64,000 nucleotides of DNA from Rotaria sordida (taxonomy: Eukaryota; Rotifera; Eurotatoria; Philodinida; Philodinidae), in contig CAJNOL010000091.1 in assembly GCA_905250125.1 (NCBI GenBank), positions 97,683-161,682 on the forward strand. Direction: 5' to 3'. The position numbers and the translations under genes are program-made. Below, piece by piece: positions 62,701 through 64,000 of this stretch; position 1 is the first letter of the stretch, and every line of letters begins with the position of its first letter. The notes beneath the pieces are model-generated. The model made no database searches, was not told the DNA's origin, and saw only the letters and a list, made by a program, of their open reading frames with translations.

Positions 62701-63778
62701 AATAAAAAACATTTTTTTGTTTTATTTTTATTTAAAAATTTACTTCATCAGTACATTTTCGTAATAACCATAAACTATGTACTCGATCAATTTCATCAAA
62801 ACGTAATATAAGTTGTTCATCACTAGTTAAACCTGCTGTTGTATAAACATGTTTATCAAAACTATAAAACCATTCACCATGATGTCTTGATATAACTGGT
62901 TTAACTTCATCAAGTGGATGTGATAGAGAAAATAAATTTGGAAGATAATGATCATTTCTAAACGAAAAGCAAAAAAAAAAAGATTCAATAAAAAGAAAGA
63001 AAAATTTTATTAAATAAAATATTTTACGATTGTCGTTCAATCATTAAACCATTTTGAAATGACCAAACTTTTGATACCTTTTAAAAGAAAAAAATTTATT
63101 CTTAATAAAAATTTAATGTTTTGTTTATATATATATATATGTACAGAGAATGGCAGAGCAACTTTTGTATATCCACTATCCATACCAAGAACAGTTAAAC
63201 AATTATGTTCAATTACAATTGGAAATTCTGTTCCACCATGTTCACCTAATATTAAAAAAATAAAAATAATAGATTTTTATTTTCTTTTTCTTTTTCATTT
63301 ACAAGACATTGAACATTGATCAAATTTCGTCCATAAAAGCTGAAAAAAATATCAACTTAGACTTTTTTTGTTTCTTCGAAATTTTTTTTGTTTTTTTTGA
63401 TTTTACTTTTTTTGGTATCGTATCAGTATTAAATTCCATATAAGATGGACATTGAATATTCTGAAGTGGATATGTCCAAATAATATGTGAACCTCGAGCA
63501 TAAATTTCTTCGTCACCTTGTCGATTACTTGTTGCACTTATTGACCATAATTCCTTTTAAGAAAAAAACAAAGAAAAATTTCTTTTTTGTGTATTATTAA
63601 AATTATTATATTAACTTGTTCAGTATTTATAGTTGTATCTTCATCAATATAATTTGCTCCATTAGGTTTAAAAAGAGCGACTTTACTAACACTAATTGTA
63701 GCTAAATAAAAATTGAAAATAATTATTTTTAATTTACAATTAATGTGAATATAGAGAAATTCCACCTGCTGGTTGCAT
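50800..63778 (-). CDS. ANAPC1: Anaphase-promoting complex subunit 1 (APC1)
   Basis: Minus strand, many exons. First exons: 63778-63766 (MQPA), 63701-63616 and one starting 63553. Last exon: 50891-50800, ending LLNGPS. The N-terminal beta-propeller part includes EEIYARGSHIIWTYP, and 59290-60090 encodes a long acidic, Ser/Thr-rich linker. The C-terminal half carries proteasome/cyclosome repeats: FLYGLGLIGHFKNLP, IMGLGLLYAGSGDRY, and YGLRNDDDAIPILLAAFYP, matching the APC1 block that ends in CAFYPHFP. APC1 is the largest scaffold of the APC/C ubiquitin ligase controlling mitotic exit. Introns are mostly 50-80 bases; four or more are 0.4-1.4 kb (53405-54345, 57073-58427, 61511-62366) and at least two are expanded by repeats. 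Not all exon joins were resolved. The gene appears intact, starting and ending within the window. Confidence 0.9.
57146..57920. mobile_element. Mariner/Tc-like element remnant as head-to-head inverted copies
   Basis: Lies in a 1.35-kb ANAPC1 intron. The outer ends are TGTCTTAAAAGTCCATCGG and, reverse-complemented, TGTTCCAAAAATCCATCAA. Arms of 300-350 bases pair with about 75-80% identity by eye, including AAAAATACACTAAGTGAAG versus AAAAATACACTAAGTAAAG and AAAAATTACAGAAGAAAAAG. Read + strand, the left arm gives QVEFDKNTLSEDCIKVGF, stop, RFCESNTVNRR. This resembles the helix-turn-helix region of Tc/mariner-type transposases (F...PPS..TI...V..F.ETGSV..R). SLKSYKMQIVREM in the centre matches the later PYK.Q.VQEL motif. 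The right arm carries the same N-terminal stretch on the opposite strand. All frames are broken. Confidence 0.65.
61576..62354. repeat. Palindromic element filling an ANAPC1 intron
   Basis: About 780 bp. The left end reads GGAAAGTATTTAGACAAGAT then GTTTGTTCACTTTTGA. The right end, reverse-complemented, reads GGAAAGTTTTTAGATAAGAT then GTTTATTCACTTTTGA. Pairing continues inwards past TATGAGTTTTTCGAATATTGG. The enclosing intron is 61511-62366; removing the element leaves about 77 bases, the normal intron size here. A second element (61699-61836) is nested in the left half. Confidence 0.75.
61699..61836. repeat. MITE family A copy 2, nested in a larger palindrome
   Basis: A compact 138-bp palindrome. 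The left end is CCAACTGTCGGACACTATTC and the right end, reverse-complemented, reads CAAAAACTGACGAGTGCCGTTC then GATTTCATAGTATGGCTATGAG. Both ends match the 252-bp copy in NUP133 intron 2 (13587-13838), including TCATAGCCAT and GAAATCGAACG. This copy lacks most of the interior of the other. Confidence 0.75.
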
Positions 63779-64000
63779 AACTTGATTAGTTCGGAATAAT
63801 TTTAGATGACAAAAAAGCGAAACAATAGCAAGTCATGAATTATTGGTCAGTTGATTTTCGAGATGGACTAGATATATAACATTAATATCAAAAAATAGAG
63901 AAAATTTTTTTCTATCAAACTACGTTTTCAATTTTTTTTAAAAAGAGACTATCAAAAGATGGAACAAGATAGAGGGCAGTGCTATCACACAAAGGAAAAA
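63779..64000. promoter_or_regulatory. 5' flank of ANAPC1
   Basis: The 222 bases before the ANAPC1 start codon, to the window edge. They must include the 5' UTR and probably the core promoter. No defined motif was recognised. Confidence 0.35.

Overview
This window is eukaryotic nuclear DNA. It is strongly AT-rich, its genes are split by many introns of about 45-80 bases with GT..AG ends, and homopolymer and AT-microsatellite tracts are common. Gene content is animal: a nuclear-pore subunit, an APC/C subunit, a fibrillar collagen, an estrogen-receptor-type nuclear receptor, a P2X channel and a WD40/SOCS-box protein. Compact introns, a glutaminase of fungal/bacterial type and scattered decayed DNA transposons make a rotifer, probably bdelloid, the best guess. 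That assignment is inference; no species marker was seen.

Layout. 655-1664 (+): small membrane-protein gene, disrupted. 1861-4070 (-): WSB1/2-like WD40 plus SOCS-box protein. 4298-7910 (+): secreted GtaA-type glutaminase, divergent from WSB across 227 bp. 7911-10622: non-coding, with a palindromic repeat. 10623-11204 (+): DUF962/Mpo1-like membrane protein. 11300-11700 (-): broken Merlin/ISXO2 transposase. 12162-22568 (+): NUP133 (27 exons, 1034 aa), with several long introns holding palindromic repeats. 22691-25446 (-): P2X receptor (3 exons, 419 aa), tail-to-tail with NUP133. 25447-28236: non-coding. 28237-36841 (-): fibrillar collagen with TSPN domain, long triple helix and COLFI domain. 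38428-43218 (-): estrogen-receptor-like nuclear receptor (10 exons, 755 aa). 43219-50799: gene-poor stretch with a decayed partial copy of the ANAPC1 3' end, a hAT transposase remnant and a palindrome. 50800-63778 (-): ANAPC1, apparently complete.

The genes are mostly unrelated housekeeping, signalling or matrix genes and do not form a functional cluster. What stands out is the number of imperfect palindromes (about 80-800 bp), many inside introns. One nearly fills an ANAPC1 intron and has a second element nested in it; the nested family also occurs in a NUP133 intron. Other notable points are an ANAPC1 3'-end duplication that has decayed, a P2X receptor without the usual ATP-contacting Arg, a collagen C-propeptide lacking the two cysteines of the interchain bond, and an estrogen receptor lacking the His that contacts estradiol in vertebrates.

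Exon joins for NUP133, WSB, glutaminase, P2X and the estrogen receptor were worked out by hand from GT/AG sites, and each gives a total divisible by three. Collagen and ANAPC1 exons were only partly resolved. No rRNA, tRNA or CRISPR array was recognised.
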